Assembly (NCBI RefSeq): GCF_030272615.1
Contig: NC_081408.1
Span: 337,062,793-337,126,792, forward strand
DNA length: 64,000 nt
Direction: 5' to 3'
Source: Cryptomeria japonica
Taxonomy: Eukaryota > Streptophyta > Pinopsida > Cupressales > Cupressaceae
Of this stretch, positions 1 through 12,835 are shown in pieces (the stretch's first letter is position 1; the number at the start of each line of letters is the position of its first letter). The notes beneath the pieces are model-generated. The model saw only the letters and a program-made list of their open reading frames with translations, searched no databases and was not told where the DNA came from. A program made the translations under genes and the position numbers.

Positions 1-635
1 CAAGCTTTGGGGAAAAAGGTGCATTAGGTATGTGTCTTCATATGCCACTTCGAGACAAGCAGAATGAAATTCTCTGACATGATCGCGCGGATCTCCCTTT
101 TCTCTATTTTTTTCGAATTTGGGTGTTTTGAATCCTCGTGGAAAGGGTGGCATATAAAGATTCCTATCAAAAGGATAGGGATAGATGTCATTGAATGAGT
201 ATTGGTTAGTTTTGACACCACTATGAAGTTGTTGGGCGAGATTCTCGACTTGTTGCCGCAACATCTCCATTTCATTTGGAGGAGGAGGTGATGGGTTACC
301 TCGAGGAATGTTATATCTGATGGGATCTCTACCTCTTTCCTCTTCATAGCGACTTTGTCATTCTGATGCTTGTCTTAATTGGGCAAGATCAAAGTCAGAG
401 GGGAGTTTTTCTCCTTCTTGACCGAGCTTTAAAAAGTGAGAATCCGCATTGCTCCTGAGTATTTCGTCAAAAAGTCTGTTAAAGAAAGGGTTATGTTTGT
501 TGCAGGAGTGGGAGTACTTGGGTTTTCGTCATTTGCATTTCCTCCAAGTGCTTCTTGAAATTCATTGAGATTTTCCTCGTCTTCTTCTTCCATTTCTATT
601 TCTCGTTGCCTTGACTGTGATCGGGTTTGGGCCAT
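1..635 (-). pseudogene. Ty3/gypsy gag fragment, runs off left edge
   Basis: The minus strand reads as the start of a retrotransposon Gag. It opens with MAQTRSQSRQRE at 635, then an acidic stretch, then an LFDEIL...SHFLKLG segment, a Pro/Glu-rich hinge with NEMEMLRQQVENLAQQL, and finally a PPFPRGFKTPKF...KGDPRDHVREFHSACLEVAYEDTY block. The last block resembles the capsid (Retrotrans_gag) region. Gag forms the particle that packages element RNA. The frame shifts once near 480 and a TGA interrupts near 357, so the copy is dead. The remainder of the element would continue to the left of the window. The family assignment is by resemblance of the capsid block; the exact lineage is not determined. 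Confidence 0.65.
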
Positions 636-3600
636 TTTGTTTACAAGCTTTTGTTGAAGTTGTGTGAAAATGATGATAAGTTTTTGATGAAATGAGAGAT
701 TGATGGTTGGTGAATTGTGTTGCATGTGGATCTCTAGCACTTAAAGGTAGATGTAACTGAAATTCCTTTTTTGAATTGCTTGTTTGTTTTTGATAAGGTT
801 GGATGTGATAAGGTGTAGAGAAATCTGAGATGTGTTATAGATTTAACTACATAGTAATGAGAGGATTCACTCATGAACTAGTTTTAACTTACGTAGATGT
901 GTCTCTTAGGATGAGCTTATCCTAGATGTAGAAACAATCTAAAAAGTGATGTGATGCATTTGATTCAAGCAATATCTAAAAAGAGAACTTGGGCCAAGAA
1001 CCTCTTAATGTTTTGAGAGTTGGAACAGAGTGATGATGAAGTGATGATGTATGAGTAAGATAATGGATGAAAATGTTTTTAACTTCAATAAAAGCTTTGT
1101 GTCAAAAATGGGACAAACTCTACCTCTTCCCTTTCGAGTGTTGGTGGTATTTCTCGAGCTACGTTGTATGTGATACAGACGTTTGGGAAAAAGTTGGGAT
1201 TAATCTTACCTCCTTGGTTTTTGTGATAACTCAGAGCTCTATATTGCATAAAAGCTTCATGGTTCAATGATTCTGAATCAAATTCGTTTGTTTTGCTTTG
1301 AAGGTAGAGACGCATGTGACGCAGAAAAACTCTATGGGAGACAAAGATTTGTCTATTTAGATAGAAGAATTTCCTCCTTTTGATCAAAGCCTTTGAGCTC
1401 AATGGTCTTCTTTTCAAGTTGATATTCTGATGATGCTTCTTCTTTCGCAAGATGTGAAGAATGGTCATAAAGTTTTATTCTTTGTTGTTTACACTTTGTT
1501 TTTGATATGTTTGGTTGTTTTGAAAGATGCTTGGTTGGATGAATACTTTGTTTTTGGAAGTGATTTTTCTTTTGATGTTTCTTTGACAAGAAAACAAAGC
1601 AAGCACACAAACACAAGAATGTTGCCTAAAAGGCACAAATGAGTATGGGTCTAGATCAACCCAATCCTTGGACTTTTATACGACCCTTCCTTTAGATGTA
1701 TTTTAATGTGTATTTCCAAAGCCTAAAGTCGGCTCAATTTGCACTTGGTCTTGACTAAAACGAACACACTTCAAACATTTTTTATCCCTAAGGTCAAATG
1801 GCCAGTTGTGATAAATTTAGCCCACATCTTGATATTTCTTCGACATTGGTACTACATACCTTATGAATCCCGCTGTGGCAGGTAAGGATGTGATATACTA
1901 AGTCTTGCACGAACATAACAAATAGATGATCCCTATGATGGGGGAGTCAACACTTTTATCAAGCCACTGGTGACTTTTCAAAAAGTTATGTTTCTACTCA
2001 AGGAAATATGTATGGTGAGTATCTTGTGAGCAAAACCGTCTATGCTCTTGCACTAAATTATATCGCAAATATCCTCAATCAATAGAACGGGTGGGCTACT
2101 ACTTAAAGGTTTTTAGTCATGTTCGATGTTTTTGGACATAAGTTCATTCTGCAGTGACTCACTTAAGAGCCTTGTAACTAGTGGTGCGGCCCATTTGTCC
2201 TTTCAGCCAGTTACACTGTAGGAACAGCTATACCCAAGGCTACAGCTTTCGCTCTCACCTGATTTTTATAGCGACTCAAAGGATTTACCACGTGAGGTCG
2301 TTCCCAAGAGTGATGTGTCTCTTGGCAAGCCTCTCTTAAAAAGATAAAAAAAATTGAGTGTTACTAACACTTTTCTCTTGCACCTAGGACCATGAAAGCC
2401 AAGGGAGAGGATAGTGTGTGTTAGAGGTGGGACCACTCGACCAAATTTTTGCACAAGTGTGCCAAGCATGAAAAACACTTGTTCCTTTTAATTTGTCATT
2501 GCAATGTGATCTAACTATTTGGAGATGTTGCTCCTACATTCATGGTGTTCTTTTTAACTTCAAATGCAAAGGTTTTGAGTAAACTAAAATTTTGGAAATC
2601 CTAGTCAACTAAAATTGAAGCACGTATGCATGAAGAAAAATCGCTTTGCAAAAGGTTTTAAACAAGTTGATTGTGTATTTTATGTGCACCAAAAATTGAA
2701 GTGTGGATTGTAAATTCTTTAGTTTGATGCAAAAAAATGGAATTGTTGATTTTAAGCACCAAATAAAGTGTGTTTCCTAACTTGCAAGAAAACAAATGTT
2801 GTTTTGTTCAGTTTTAATGCACCAAAGAAACAAGTGATCCTAACTGGAAAGCAAGGGAAAGTTTGTTTGTTCAAGTTTTAAAACACCAAAACAAACTTTT
2901 TGATTTTAAAAGGTGAGTTTTTAAACCTGCACAAACAACAACCGATTAGTAAAATCCATATCTAAGGGGGGCTTCCACAAGCCTAAATTTTTTTCACTTT
3001 TTTGGTTACAAAGTCTTTTTTACAACATTCTGTTATAATAGCGCTAGTATGTGTTTGACCAGAAGCGCTATTTAACACAAACGCGCTAAAAGAAAAAGAA
3101 AGACAAAGAATATTTAACAGGCATATCAAAAGAGATACTAAGAACATGAAAGAATATTTAACTAAATAAGCAAATATGAAGAGGCATCTCCAAATGCCTC
3201 CTAACATGCTCTTGGCTCCTTCTCCTTTGTTCCTCTCCTCTCCAAGTTCCAAAATAGTGTAACTCTCAGCAGCTTTTTGCACTATGGATGCTTATGGAGG
3301 ATTGAGATTTGAGTATTTTGCTCCAAATGTAAAATGAAAAGCTAAAATACTAGATGCTATTAAAAATGATTGATTTTAACCAAAATAACAAGATATTAGT
3401 TTGTTATGCTAAATTCTCTCTAAAATGCCTATAGGTTAAATGCATACAAGTTTTCAGGATCTAGATTATGAAGAAATGGGCTCTATTTATAGGAAAAATG
3501 GAGCAATGGATGGTTGAGATTGAGTAATCTCAACAAGGGTCAGGATTGAATGATTTCAAATCCATGTGAGGGATTTCAACCCAATCCTATGATGACAAGT

Positions 3601-4560
3601 GTCAATGTGATATAGGTTGAGAGGAGAGGGAATAAGCATTAAATGCTTGACATGACCTTGGGAGTTAAGGTCAAGGTTAGTTGAATGAATAAACTCTTTA
3701 TTCAAAGAATAAAGCTTTTATCCAATGGATAAACTCTTGTGCAAAAGGCAAGAGGGATAAACATGGTCAAAGCAATAAATGTTTGGGGAGACAAGTTTGA
3801 AATAACCATAAATGGTTATGTAAGAGCCATTAATGGTCATGTAAGAGCCATTAGTGGTTTTGGAAGACTTTGGAGGTTAAATTGTTGAACACACAAAGCA
3901 TTAAATGCTTTTCAAAGACTTTGAAGTCTTTGAGAAGTGACTTAAAGTTACTTAGGAATGTGACAATAATTAAGGAATGGATTAGGCTAATTAGGAAGGG
4001 GTTAGAAGAATCTAGAAGGGGGTTTAGGAATGCAATTGGATTTGGTAGGTGAGGGAAAATAGGATTTTTATTAAAATAAAATTAGTTTATTTCAATAAAT
4101 GTGTGCAAGTTGCATTTGTAGGAAAATGCAAGTCGGCGGGATAAATGATTTAAATAAATGTTTAATTTAATTTATTTAAAAGAGGAATAGGGGGATTTAA
4201 TTAAATAAATAGATTTTATTTATTTAATTGATTTGTGAACTTGGTTTTAATGAATTAATTAAAATAAATTGAATAATTTACTTAATTAATAGGAGAATGT
4301 TTGAAGATTAATTAATTAACTCCTGGCTAGTGGATTTTTAATCAAATAAATAGCAAATATTTATTTAATTAAGCTGGACACATTTGTGTGACTACATATA
4401 TATTTTTCAAATTTATAAATAAATTGAGAGAAAGATTTCAATTTATTAGATCAAATTTGTGAAGAAAAACTAATTGAAATATTTACGAAAAGAACAAAAT
4501 AATTCTTGTTGCCTATACATATATACATAAATAGATGGGATGGATCGATAATTGTCAACT
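636..4560 (-). other. Long leader and LTR-like region upstream of the gag fragment
   Basis: No coding region is convincing here; the short open frames have biased composition and no recognisable motif. Because a gag start lies at 635 on the minus strand, this stretch is most simply its untranslated leader followed by a 5' LTR. A TATA-like motif at 3483-3492 supports an LTR around 3.3-4.5 kb. The upper part (3.5-4.4 kb) is AT-rich with short palindromes such as AAGCATTAAATGCTT near 3896-3910. LTR borders and a primer-binding site could not be fixed, and a second LTR is not in the window. Confidence 0.35.
3483..3492 (-). promoter_or_regulatory. TATA-box candidate in LTR-like region
   Basis: The minus strand reads CTATAAATAG, followed by AGCCC, a typical plant TATA context. 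It points toward the gag start 2.85 kb downstream, as an LTR promoter with a long leader would. No start site can be proven from sequence. Confidence 0.4.
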
Positions 4561-6858
4561 TAAAGTAAACCTATTAGATTAGAAACTAATAATATGGCAG
4601 AAATTCAAGCACTCAATGAAGGTCTCCTCTGAGGATAGACTTATAATCAGAAAAAAGGAAACTAAAGGAGATCTGGCAATCATTATTTATGATTTTAAGG
4701 AAGGAATTCACACCTAATAGGTATTTAAATGGCCACATGGGAAGGGCTATTATCCCTCTCAAAAGCTTGAAATATTAGACTAAATACTATATAAAGCAAA
4801 GGCAACGGTAAGGCCGATAAACTTGCAAACTCAAGGGCTGGTTAGTAGTGGGTAGAAATATTGGAAGAAAGAGTCGAAGAGAGAAAAACTTTTGATGCAA
4901 AGCCCCAAGGAACAAGGCTACTTACACACACTCACACAATTAGACCCTCAAGCCAAGGTCTCAACATTCATGGGTTCTTGACAATCTTGTAAACAACATA
5001 CATGGACTCACCTACACTTCTTTTTGCTCCAATGGAGCCCTCTGATACACTAGCAACTCACTGAGATACAACTTCTAACATCAATTCCTCCCTTGACACC
5101 AACTCCCTCTTTGGATCACCTATGACCAACTTGGGTTATAACACATCCACCATTGCAGAGAAGGCGTGGACCCTATAAAACATCTTGTCCAACCCTAAAG
5201 ACATTAACTACAACCAAGACAACACCCCTTTGTCCCCACAAGTTCATTCAAAGTGATTTGTCTCTACAAGACACCTATTCCTTGTAGCCTGGGTTTTGGA
5301 CCTTTAAGGGCACAACTTTGAAATCCTTCAAATGACACCCTAGACTCTTGACACCTTTAGATACCTTCTTTGGTGACAAAAAACACTCCCAAGACTCAGA
5401 CCCTAACTCTTTCATTGATTGGGTCAAAATGTTGCTATTACAGTAGACCTAATAGGGCTTTTAGGCCAATTTTACAAAGCAACCACACACTAATGGCTTG
5501 GTCCAGTGACACCAATGGCTGAAAAAGGTTTGTACACATCCCAAAACACCAAATCCATTGTTACATAGGGTCCACCACTCTTGATTTTATCTCTGCACAT
5601 TTATTATCAGTCCACACCAACTAGTCACATGAGGATGCCTAGCCTAGGGCTTGCTCCCAAAATTCACCAGTTTCACAACCCACTCAGAAACCTTGAAAAT
5701 CCTAAAATAAATTGTCTCGCCTACCATTCCCCTGACTTTGAGCCACTTTGGTCTGAGGAATGTGGGGTTATGAAAGCATCTTCTTAGAAACCCTGGTTTT
5801 GGAGGGTTTTCAGACCACCTTTCACCAAAATGCAGATATCTCGCTTGTTTCTCAGTCCCTTCCTATCAAATCAAAGCCAAAATAACACCAACACAAGTAG
5901 CTATATAAATAAAAGGTTTAACCTGCACATGGAAACTGTACAAAACCGTACAAGCCACTGTTACACCGAATTATTTTTGTAAATTTCTGAGTTTTATTAA
6001 ATCTGGTCACAGTTTTTGCAAAACAATCTCCATAAACCCTTTCTCCTCAACCTCCAAGGCCTCAAGAAGGGTCTCCCAAACCTCCTCGACCAACTCCAAC
6101 CGAAATTTGAATTAACTAGCAATTGGAAGGGGGTTATTTACAAGCTAACAACTTTTGACAACAAAAGTTGTCATCCAAACTCGACAATGTTGCACACAAC
6201 TTGACAACCCATGACATTTACCTATGTAACCTATTAGGACACTTCACAAACCTTACAAATAGGCCACGTAGGAGCCAAAATACAATGCTTGCCTCAGTTA
6301 TGCATTATGGATGGCATTGACCATGATTGACCAAATAGGTCCTAAGAAGCTCACAACTACAAAATGGCACCAAGGCCTTACATGGCTAATGAAAAAAGAA
6401 TGAATGGTCTTGAAAGACCTTATTATAACTTAAAAACATTCAAGGAACCTAGAAACAGTTCCAAGAGCCTTCATTTCTCAAATGGCCTTCAAAGTCTTCA
6501 AGGTGCACTTACACCACCTTTTCCCTTCTAGACACCTATAGGGATGATCTAACTATAATATGCATTGGCCCCCTTAATTAATAAAGTAAGTCGTATATTA
6601 AACCCACCCTTACAAGTAATGGTCTTGATAATGAGTGCCCTTGATAATGGTATTAACATGTGCAACTGGCAACTTATGACATCTTTGCAAGGCGACCAAA
6701 TTAAGTAGTTCTTCATCATCACCCGTACTTCTCGAGGGACAACTCACTTAACTTGAGAATTTATCGCCATTAATAATTTACATTGTCTTCATCTATTAAA
6801 CAGGATGGGTTGCCTTTGTTTAATGCGAAATTTCCTTGAACTGTAGAGTCTAATTTTA
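4561..6858. other. Spacer without recognised gene
   Basis: No supported gene. From about 4.9 to 6.5 kb the plus strand is rich in C and A, unlike the flanks, which suggests a different origin, perhaps an old LTR or another non-coding element. Open frames here (for example 5581-5787 and 6016-6204) show no family motif. A small hairpin, ACAACTTTT/AAAAGTTGT, lies at 6148-6171. Confidence 0.3.
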
Positions 6859-7592
6859 ATGGAGTTGCATATTGTGCTTTTTCTTAAGGCAGAGCATAGG
6901 ATGATGGCATTTATGGGTAAGGCTAAACTAGAAAGGTGGCGTAGGGTCTTAAACAACTTAGATGATTTATCAATTAGGGAAATTAATGAAATTATGGGGG
7001 AGGATATTATCAACTATGACCATAGATTCAGGGTAAATCTATACATTCCAGCGACATTTGCAGCAATCCTTCTAGTGTTAAAATTGCCGAAGGTAGATGT
7101 AATATACCTTTCGAATTAATTTTCAGGACAGAACTCCTCAAGGGCTTGGAAATTACAATAGATATTGTGGATGAACATTTAAGGATCCCCTTTCCTGAAG
7201 ACTACAATTTGGAAAGGGGCAAGAAGGTCGAACTTCGAAAAGAAGGCATTGTTTGTCGCCATGTTCTAGTAATAAAGGATAGGAAATAATTTGTAGAGAG
7301 GAAATCAATTATGGAGCGCAATATTGATTTCCTCTAGAAGTGGCTGCATCTAAAGCCAATGGAGGGCACCCAATGGTGGGTTGAATACATGAGTGTCGAA
7401 GGATTTGAGCCCCCATCGGAATTTCCAGAGCCAGAGTTGGGCATCTTTCAGGTTTTACCCCCTGTAATTATCAAGGCTTCTCACCTTCAGGATGCTAGGA
7501 GGAGTGCAAGGAAGGTGCAGAAAAGGAAGGCTAGTGAAGACGAAAGCAGAAGCATGACTGCTCCCCAGTTCCATGGTTTGGAACCTAATTGA
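6859..7592 (+). pseudogene. Broken coding-like region, family not recognised
   Basis: Two overlapping frames read as one protein of about 245 codons. The first part (6859-7119) contains KLERWRRVLNNLDDLS and RVNLYIPATFAAILL. Near 7110 the reading shifts by one frame and goes on with LKGLEITIDIVDEHLRIPF, ERGKKVELRKEGIVCRHV and, after a TAA near 7288 and a TAG near 7336, KWLHLKPMEGTQWWVEYMS and a Pro/Glu-rich tail ending with basic and serine residues. Balanced composition across the frame change argues for a decayed gene rather than chance. I do not recognise the family. Its layout (globular part, then low-complexity tail) recalls the other retroelement-associated ORFs in this window, but no shared motif was found. 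Confidence 0.4.
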
Positions 7593-8403
7593 GGTTTCAT
7601 CTTTAGAATATAGTAATCCTTTGCTTTTGTAGGAGTATACATTTTGTTAAGTTTGGTATTACTCCTAGAATCTAACAATAATGGTCATTAGGATATGAAC
7701 TCCTCATTTATTTTGGACCTATGTGTTGTTTAAAGACTTCTCATATAGTATCTATTAGTCTTTCTAAAAATAGGACTACAAGCAAAGCTCTAAGAAAGTT
7801 TATGAGTATTTTCAAAATTATAATCCTGCAGATATGTTAATCTATCAATCTGGTATATATACAATGTTATATTTCTGAATTTTATATTTTCATATATTGA
7901 TATATAGAGAGAGAGGGAGAGAGGGAGAGAGAGAGAATGTATTCTCTTTATTGAATATATTTGGTCACAGAAACTCTGCGTCTGGTCTGTTTTTATATGC
8001 AATGGCAGTTAGGCGTGGATAGTTTGGTAGATTTCCTTCTGTTCTGATTATTTTGTTACAGGGATAGAGAAGAGTTCCTTCAGAAAGTTCTATTACATTT
8101 TATTTATTAATATTTTGTTGCATTGTTTATGAAGTGTCGATGTGATGATTATTCTTGCTCTTGATTAATGATGATGGTGAATTTAAGTTATGCTTAAATG
8201 ATTAATCAATGCCCTCATGATATTTGACCTTAGGATGAGGATAAGTAGCTCTTTTAATTTAACCTATCTTTCTTTTGAGCATTTTAAGACTATAGATTTC
8301 AATCTTGGGTTGAAACATAGTCTCTTGCTATCAACATAATTAGATTTGTCTTCCTTCTACCTTTCAAATGCACCAGTAAAGAGCAATTGATCAGTTTTTT
8401 TCC
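7593..8403. other. AT-rich spacer with GA-rich microsatellite
   Basis: No gene seen. A purine-rich simple repeat of GAGAGA/GGGAGA units occupies about 7905-7936. Confidence 0.5.
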
Positions 8404-8417
8404 AAGGTTGAATTCTT
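8404..8417. repeat. Left target-site duplication of the SINE
   Basis: AAGGTTGAATTCTT here is repeated exactly at 8651-8664 on the other side of the SINE. A 14-bp perfect copy is typical of target-primed insertion. Confidence 0.85.
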
Positions 8418-8459
8418 TTTTTTTTTTGTAGGTAATAGGCCAAAGCCGCAGTACTTTGA

Positions 8460-8494
<35 letters not shown>

Positions 8495-8650
8495 GTTTGA
8501 TTAGATTGACCTTAGACCTTCCCCATTTTTATGAAAGGCCAAGAGTCACAGCTTAGAATTCACTTTAGATGTCCCTATTGGGAATTGAACTTGGGTCTCT
8601 ACAGTGAGAACCCAGTGTTTTAACCAGTTAAGCTCAACCCCTTGGACTCT
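8418..8650 (-). mobile_element. tRNA-derived SINE with intact ends
   Basis: On the minus strand this 233-bp insert begins with a tRNA-like head that has an A-box (GAGCTTAACTGG, 8624-8635) and a B-box (AGTTCAATTCC, 8581-8591), spaced as in an RNA polymerase III promoter. A tRNA-unrelated body follows, then an (ATT)n tract at about 8461-8494, and it ends in a run of ten A. It is flanked by a perfect 14-bp duplication. SINEs are copied by the machinery of LINEs; two LINE copies are present elsewhere in the window, but no link to this SINE is shown. Confidence 0.85.
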
Positions 8651-8664
8651 AAGGTTGAATTCTT
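8651..8664. repeat. Right target-site duplication of the SINE
   Basis: Exact second copy of AAGGTTGAATTCTT, matching 8404-8417. Confidence 0.85.
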
Positions 8665-10989
8665 GTATGTATAATTCTTCTAAATTATGAGTTTACTTGT
8701 AGATAGTCCTTAAGTTATGTAATAGAAAAGAAGGCACTAGTTACTATTTATTGCATTCTAATTTGTCTAACAAGTTCTGGAGCAATGTAGTGATTTCAAC
8801 ATTTCAGGGCAGCATTGTAGGTTAAAGAATGAGTCGCATGAATTTTCACTCGAGGACGGACGAGGGAACATGGATAGGAGAAGTCAAAGGAATGAAAATT
8901 AGGGGCTAGCAGAGAAGTTAATAATAGATGTATTTAAGGCATAATACAATGTAATATATGTATCTCTAATGTTGTAGCAGGGGAGAAACTCCTTGGTAAA
9001 GCCATGTATTATCTGTGTTGGTGTTAGACAATAAATCCTAGAGCAGCTTATGTATTATATGTAAATAGTTTCACTAGGAAGAATTTCCTTGGGCAAGACC
9101 AGAGGTTTTCTTTACCTGGTTCTTTCCTACTGGTACCCACACAGAACCGGGATGTAAAAATATTTTTAAATTAATAAAATTATTCGACTATGACCTATTA
9201 CCTATCACAAAAAAGAAATCCTGTTGCAAGATCATATTTTGGGTATGTTTATTTATTTCATCAGTCAACTTATTATTAATCATTGTTTTTAATGCTATTA
9301 AAGTGAAAAAATAAAAGGTAAATTGATTCTTTATACAAATATATATTTATTTATTTTTACAAAATAATAGTAATGTTTTATAATTTTGAAATATGTATAT
9401 AGATTGTATATAATTTAATTTTCACAATGTATGTACATTTAAATAATGTTAAAGAAAAATGGGTGGTGCTTCTTTGAACCCCTTCATTTTTAGTCTCACA
9501 AGGAATTCAATCTATAAACCTCACATAGTATATAACAAAGTAAAGAAGGAATTTAAATAGATGTTGTGGAAGATTGTCACAATAATTAAAAACTATTCAA
9601 AAAGAAATATGATAGCTCTAGAAGTGGGCAATGAAATTTGCCAAATAATTATAAAAAAATAAAAATAAAAATTGTAGTTCAATCACATAAGTACACTATC
9701 ATTTGTTGGAAGTTGAGAAGAAAGAAAATTAATTTTTGCTAGAATTTTTTTAACAAAAAAGGATTTGATTTAACCAAGGAGTTTAGTTTTGTAGAGTTTT
9801 TAAAACCTAATGAATCGCCACAATAAAAATCAAAATATTCTTAAGCTCATTTTGGAGTTGATTTAAGGAGGCCACTCTTTTCAACTACTTTTATCTCCAT
9901 TTATGAATCTCAAATTGGGAAAATCTTTTATGTTACTAATTGAAAGAATATATATACTTCTATTGGGTCACCTTTTGTTGTGGAATGTTGCTCAATATAG
10001 CTAGGTCTCCTTTGTGGAAAGAGATTATAAGAAAGGCAAATAATGCACCTAAAATATGTGTGCCTTAGTTTAGAAAAACTCACGTCACTATATTAGATTA
10101 TGAGAAGAAACATAGTGAGAAAGACTACAAGACATTAAGGAGAGTTGATCATATATAGGTACCTCTATAGTTTTAAATGGTTGGAATGACATTGCACATA
10201 AGCTTTTAATTAATTATTGTTTCCTCACCTAGAGGTACAATGTATATCAAATCACATGATAGTTTAGGTCATGTGAAAGATGCATCATATTTGGTAGGCC
10301 TTTTTCAAGAAGCAATTGTGTAGGTAGGGAGAAATAATATTTTACAAATTATAACCAATAGTTCTTAAAATATTGTATTGTTGGGAGGGAGGATTGAAGA
10401 TGAATATCTAAATATTTTCTAAACACCATATGCAATTCATTGAACATGCTTACTTCTTAAAGATTTGCATAGTAAGCTTCCTTAGATTAGTGACATAGCA
10501 GAAATGCCAAAACATATAACATTTTATCATAAATCACTTTTTGTCACATGGCATATATAGGAAATATGCTTCTTTGCAGATACTTAAATGAGCATAAGTA
10601 TTACTTGCCTCCAGTTTTATCATGGTTGATCGAATTGTGAAGGTAAATCAACCATTAAAGAAAACGTCGGTGTCCACTAAATGGGGGACATTGAAGGATC
10701 GACAAAGTAGTAGTACCCTAATTTGCATGCCACAATTTGACCCACAAGGATAACCTCAACTAACTTTATTTTTAAATGATATAAATTCAAGTTAATTTCT
10801 CAACCATGCTTGTCATTTTTGAATTATTATATGCATCAGGTGACATTGCTCTTGCAAAAGTCACTATTGCCATGTTTCTCAAGGGTGGGATGAAATAGTA
10901 ACTAAGACGAGTGTGTGAAATTCAACCTATGCACCCTACTCCAATGATGGTTGGTTCTTAACAACTAGGCTTTAAAGTTTGAGTGTAAT
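8665..10989. other. AT-rich spacer
   Basis: No coding region seen. The stretch 8980-9215 ends in a short A-rich run after an AT-rich segment and could be a worn 3' end of a retroposon, but no duplication or coding part supports this. The rest is unstructured AT-rich sequence. Confidence 0.4.
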
Positions 10990-11406
10990 TGTTAGGGTTT
11001 AGACAAATTCAGAGCAAACACAAATTAACCATTATATGTAGATACAAACACCAAAGATGAAGAAAAATGCATAACACAGAGATTCAACGTGGTTCACCCA
11101 AGATGGGCTACATCCATAGAACACAATCGTCCAATCTTTTCTTATTATCCAGTAAATCAGTAAAACACAACACAATGTCTTTACATTCTAGCCGCTTATA
11201 TTAAGCGATTTTTAGGGCAACACTCAAAGTTAGTTATTTTTAGGGCTTTCTTACAATGTTGGTTTTTTTCAACATGAAAATGCCAAAAAAAAATCTCAAG
11301 GGTTGCACCCCCAAATCCCCGCTCAAGGCCCGGCCCAACCCCAAACCCCGACGAGGATACATGATGAGTGTACAGTAATTTTTTGATCGGTCGCCACATA
11401 TCAACA
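10990..11406 (+). mobile_element. Probable solo LTR
   Basis: This 417-bp stretch starts TGTTAGGG and ends ATCAACA, so it has TG...CA ends with partial inverted symmetry. The flanking pentamers are GTAAT and ATAAT, a duplication with one mismatch. Inside is the phrase AACGTGGTTCACCCAA, of a type often seen in plant LTRs. No internal retroelement coding sequence adjoins it. The ends are inferred, since no second copy exists in the window. Confidence 0.5.
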
Positions 11407-12189
11407 ATAATTCCAATCTAATAGAATGCTTAAGTAAACATGTTTAAACTCTTATGCCTTCAAGTCTCATTATAAAATCATACTAACATGTTAATGTATT
11501 GTTTTTTGAAAATTATGTCATGCAAATTGTTGCAAAAATTAATTCAAGTACAAGGAACAAAATATATTCTCAAAGTTGAATAAAGAATAATTTATGCAAA
11601 CATTCTCTCTTGATGGTTAATAATTATTAAAAATTTATTTAGATGTATAAAGTTAATAATTAGATTTAAGTTGAAGTTTGTATTTCTAATATATGTTGAT
11701 TGTTTCTAAGTTCATCTATAAGTTGAAATCTACATATGAAAATATAAACGATCATTTACCTTTAAATTATAAATACTATTATACATTAGGTTTATAGTTC
11801 ATCACATTCAAACACACTATAAATGTAAAAACAAGTGACTCAAGAACTCACATTAATTAATTGTAACACAATATTTGTTGTATATGTACAAAATTTATCA
11901 AAATAAATTGAGGTATTATTTTAGAGACAAATCAAGTTCATATCAGACAAACAGTCTATACACCATGAGAGTTTTGGTTAGCATTGTTGAAATTCCATTC
12001 TTCAAAAAATACAAAATAAACTCTAAAATTAAAAGAAGATAGAAGCATGCACAAATATTTACATATATTATTACTAAAGTTCAATAATCTAACTTAAAAA
12101 ATGCAAACATGATTATACATTCATTTTAATCATAGCTACTAAAAATCAAAATCAAAATAATAGTTGTTACAATAGATGGATGTTTTATC
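11407..12189. other. AT-rich spacer
   Basis: No gene or clear element seen; strongly AT-rich with many short homopolymer runs. Confidence 0.5.
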
Positions 12190-12835
12190 ATGTCTTTATA
12201 TTTATATTTATATTTATATTTGGTACATTTAACTTGGTTAGGGTTTCATTAGAGTTAGGATTAAGGTCAAGGTTCAATTAGAGTTAGGCTTGAGTTAGAG
12301 TTCAATTTGGGTTAGGGTTCACTAAGGCTTAAGGTTCAATTAGTGTTGGGGTTAGGATTAGAGTTCAATGAGGTTTAGAACTAGGGTTGGATTATGATTC
12401 AATTAGATTACGGTTAGGATTGGTGTTAGAAATTTAGGATTTTTAATAGGGTTATAATAATGGTTAGGGTTAGAATTAAAATTATAATTAGGGCTAGCAT
12501 AAAGGTCAAATTAGGAGTAGGTTTCAAATAGAGTTAGGATTAGGATTAGGTTCAATTAGGATTAAGGTTAGGATTATGATTTTGTCAGGTTTAGTGTTAG
12601 TATTAGAGGTTTAGGGTTGGAATTAAAATTAAAAATAACGTTAGGATAAGGGTAAAATTAGGTGTTAGTGTTAGTGTTAGTGTTAGTGTTAGGTTTCAAT
12701 TAGGGTTAAGGTCGGGGTTAGGATTTTGTCAAGGATAGTGTTAGTGTTAGGGTTAAAATTCATAATTAATTGAATTAGGGAAAAATTATAGAGTTTGGGT
12801 TAGGGTTAGAGATAGGCGACCAACATACATCATTG
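12190..12835 (+). repeat. Degenerate telomere-like TTAGGG minisatellite
   Basis: The block opens with a few TATATT hexamers (12195-12225), then about 600 bp of imperfect units of the form GGTTAGGGTT, GAGTTAGGATT and GTTCAATTAG. A pure GTTAGT hexamer run sits near 12662-12690. The G-rich strand is the plus strand throughout. It resembles a decayed interstitial telomeric or subtelomeric satellite; the plant telomere unit TTTAGGG itself is rare inside it. Confidence 0.7.

Noticed and set aside
1353-1616. Overlapping open frames on both strands at 1.07-1.64 kb
   Set aside because: Low-complexity Lys/Gln/Ser-rich or Phe/Leu-rich translations in a non-coding leader; no conserved block.
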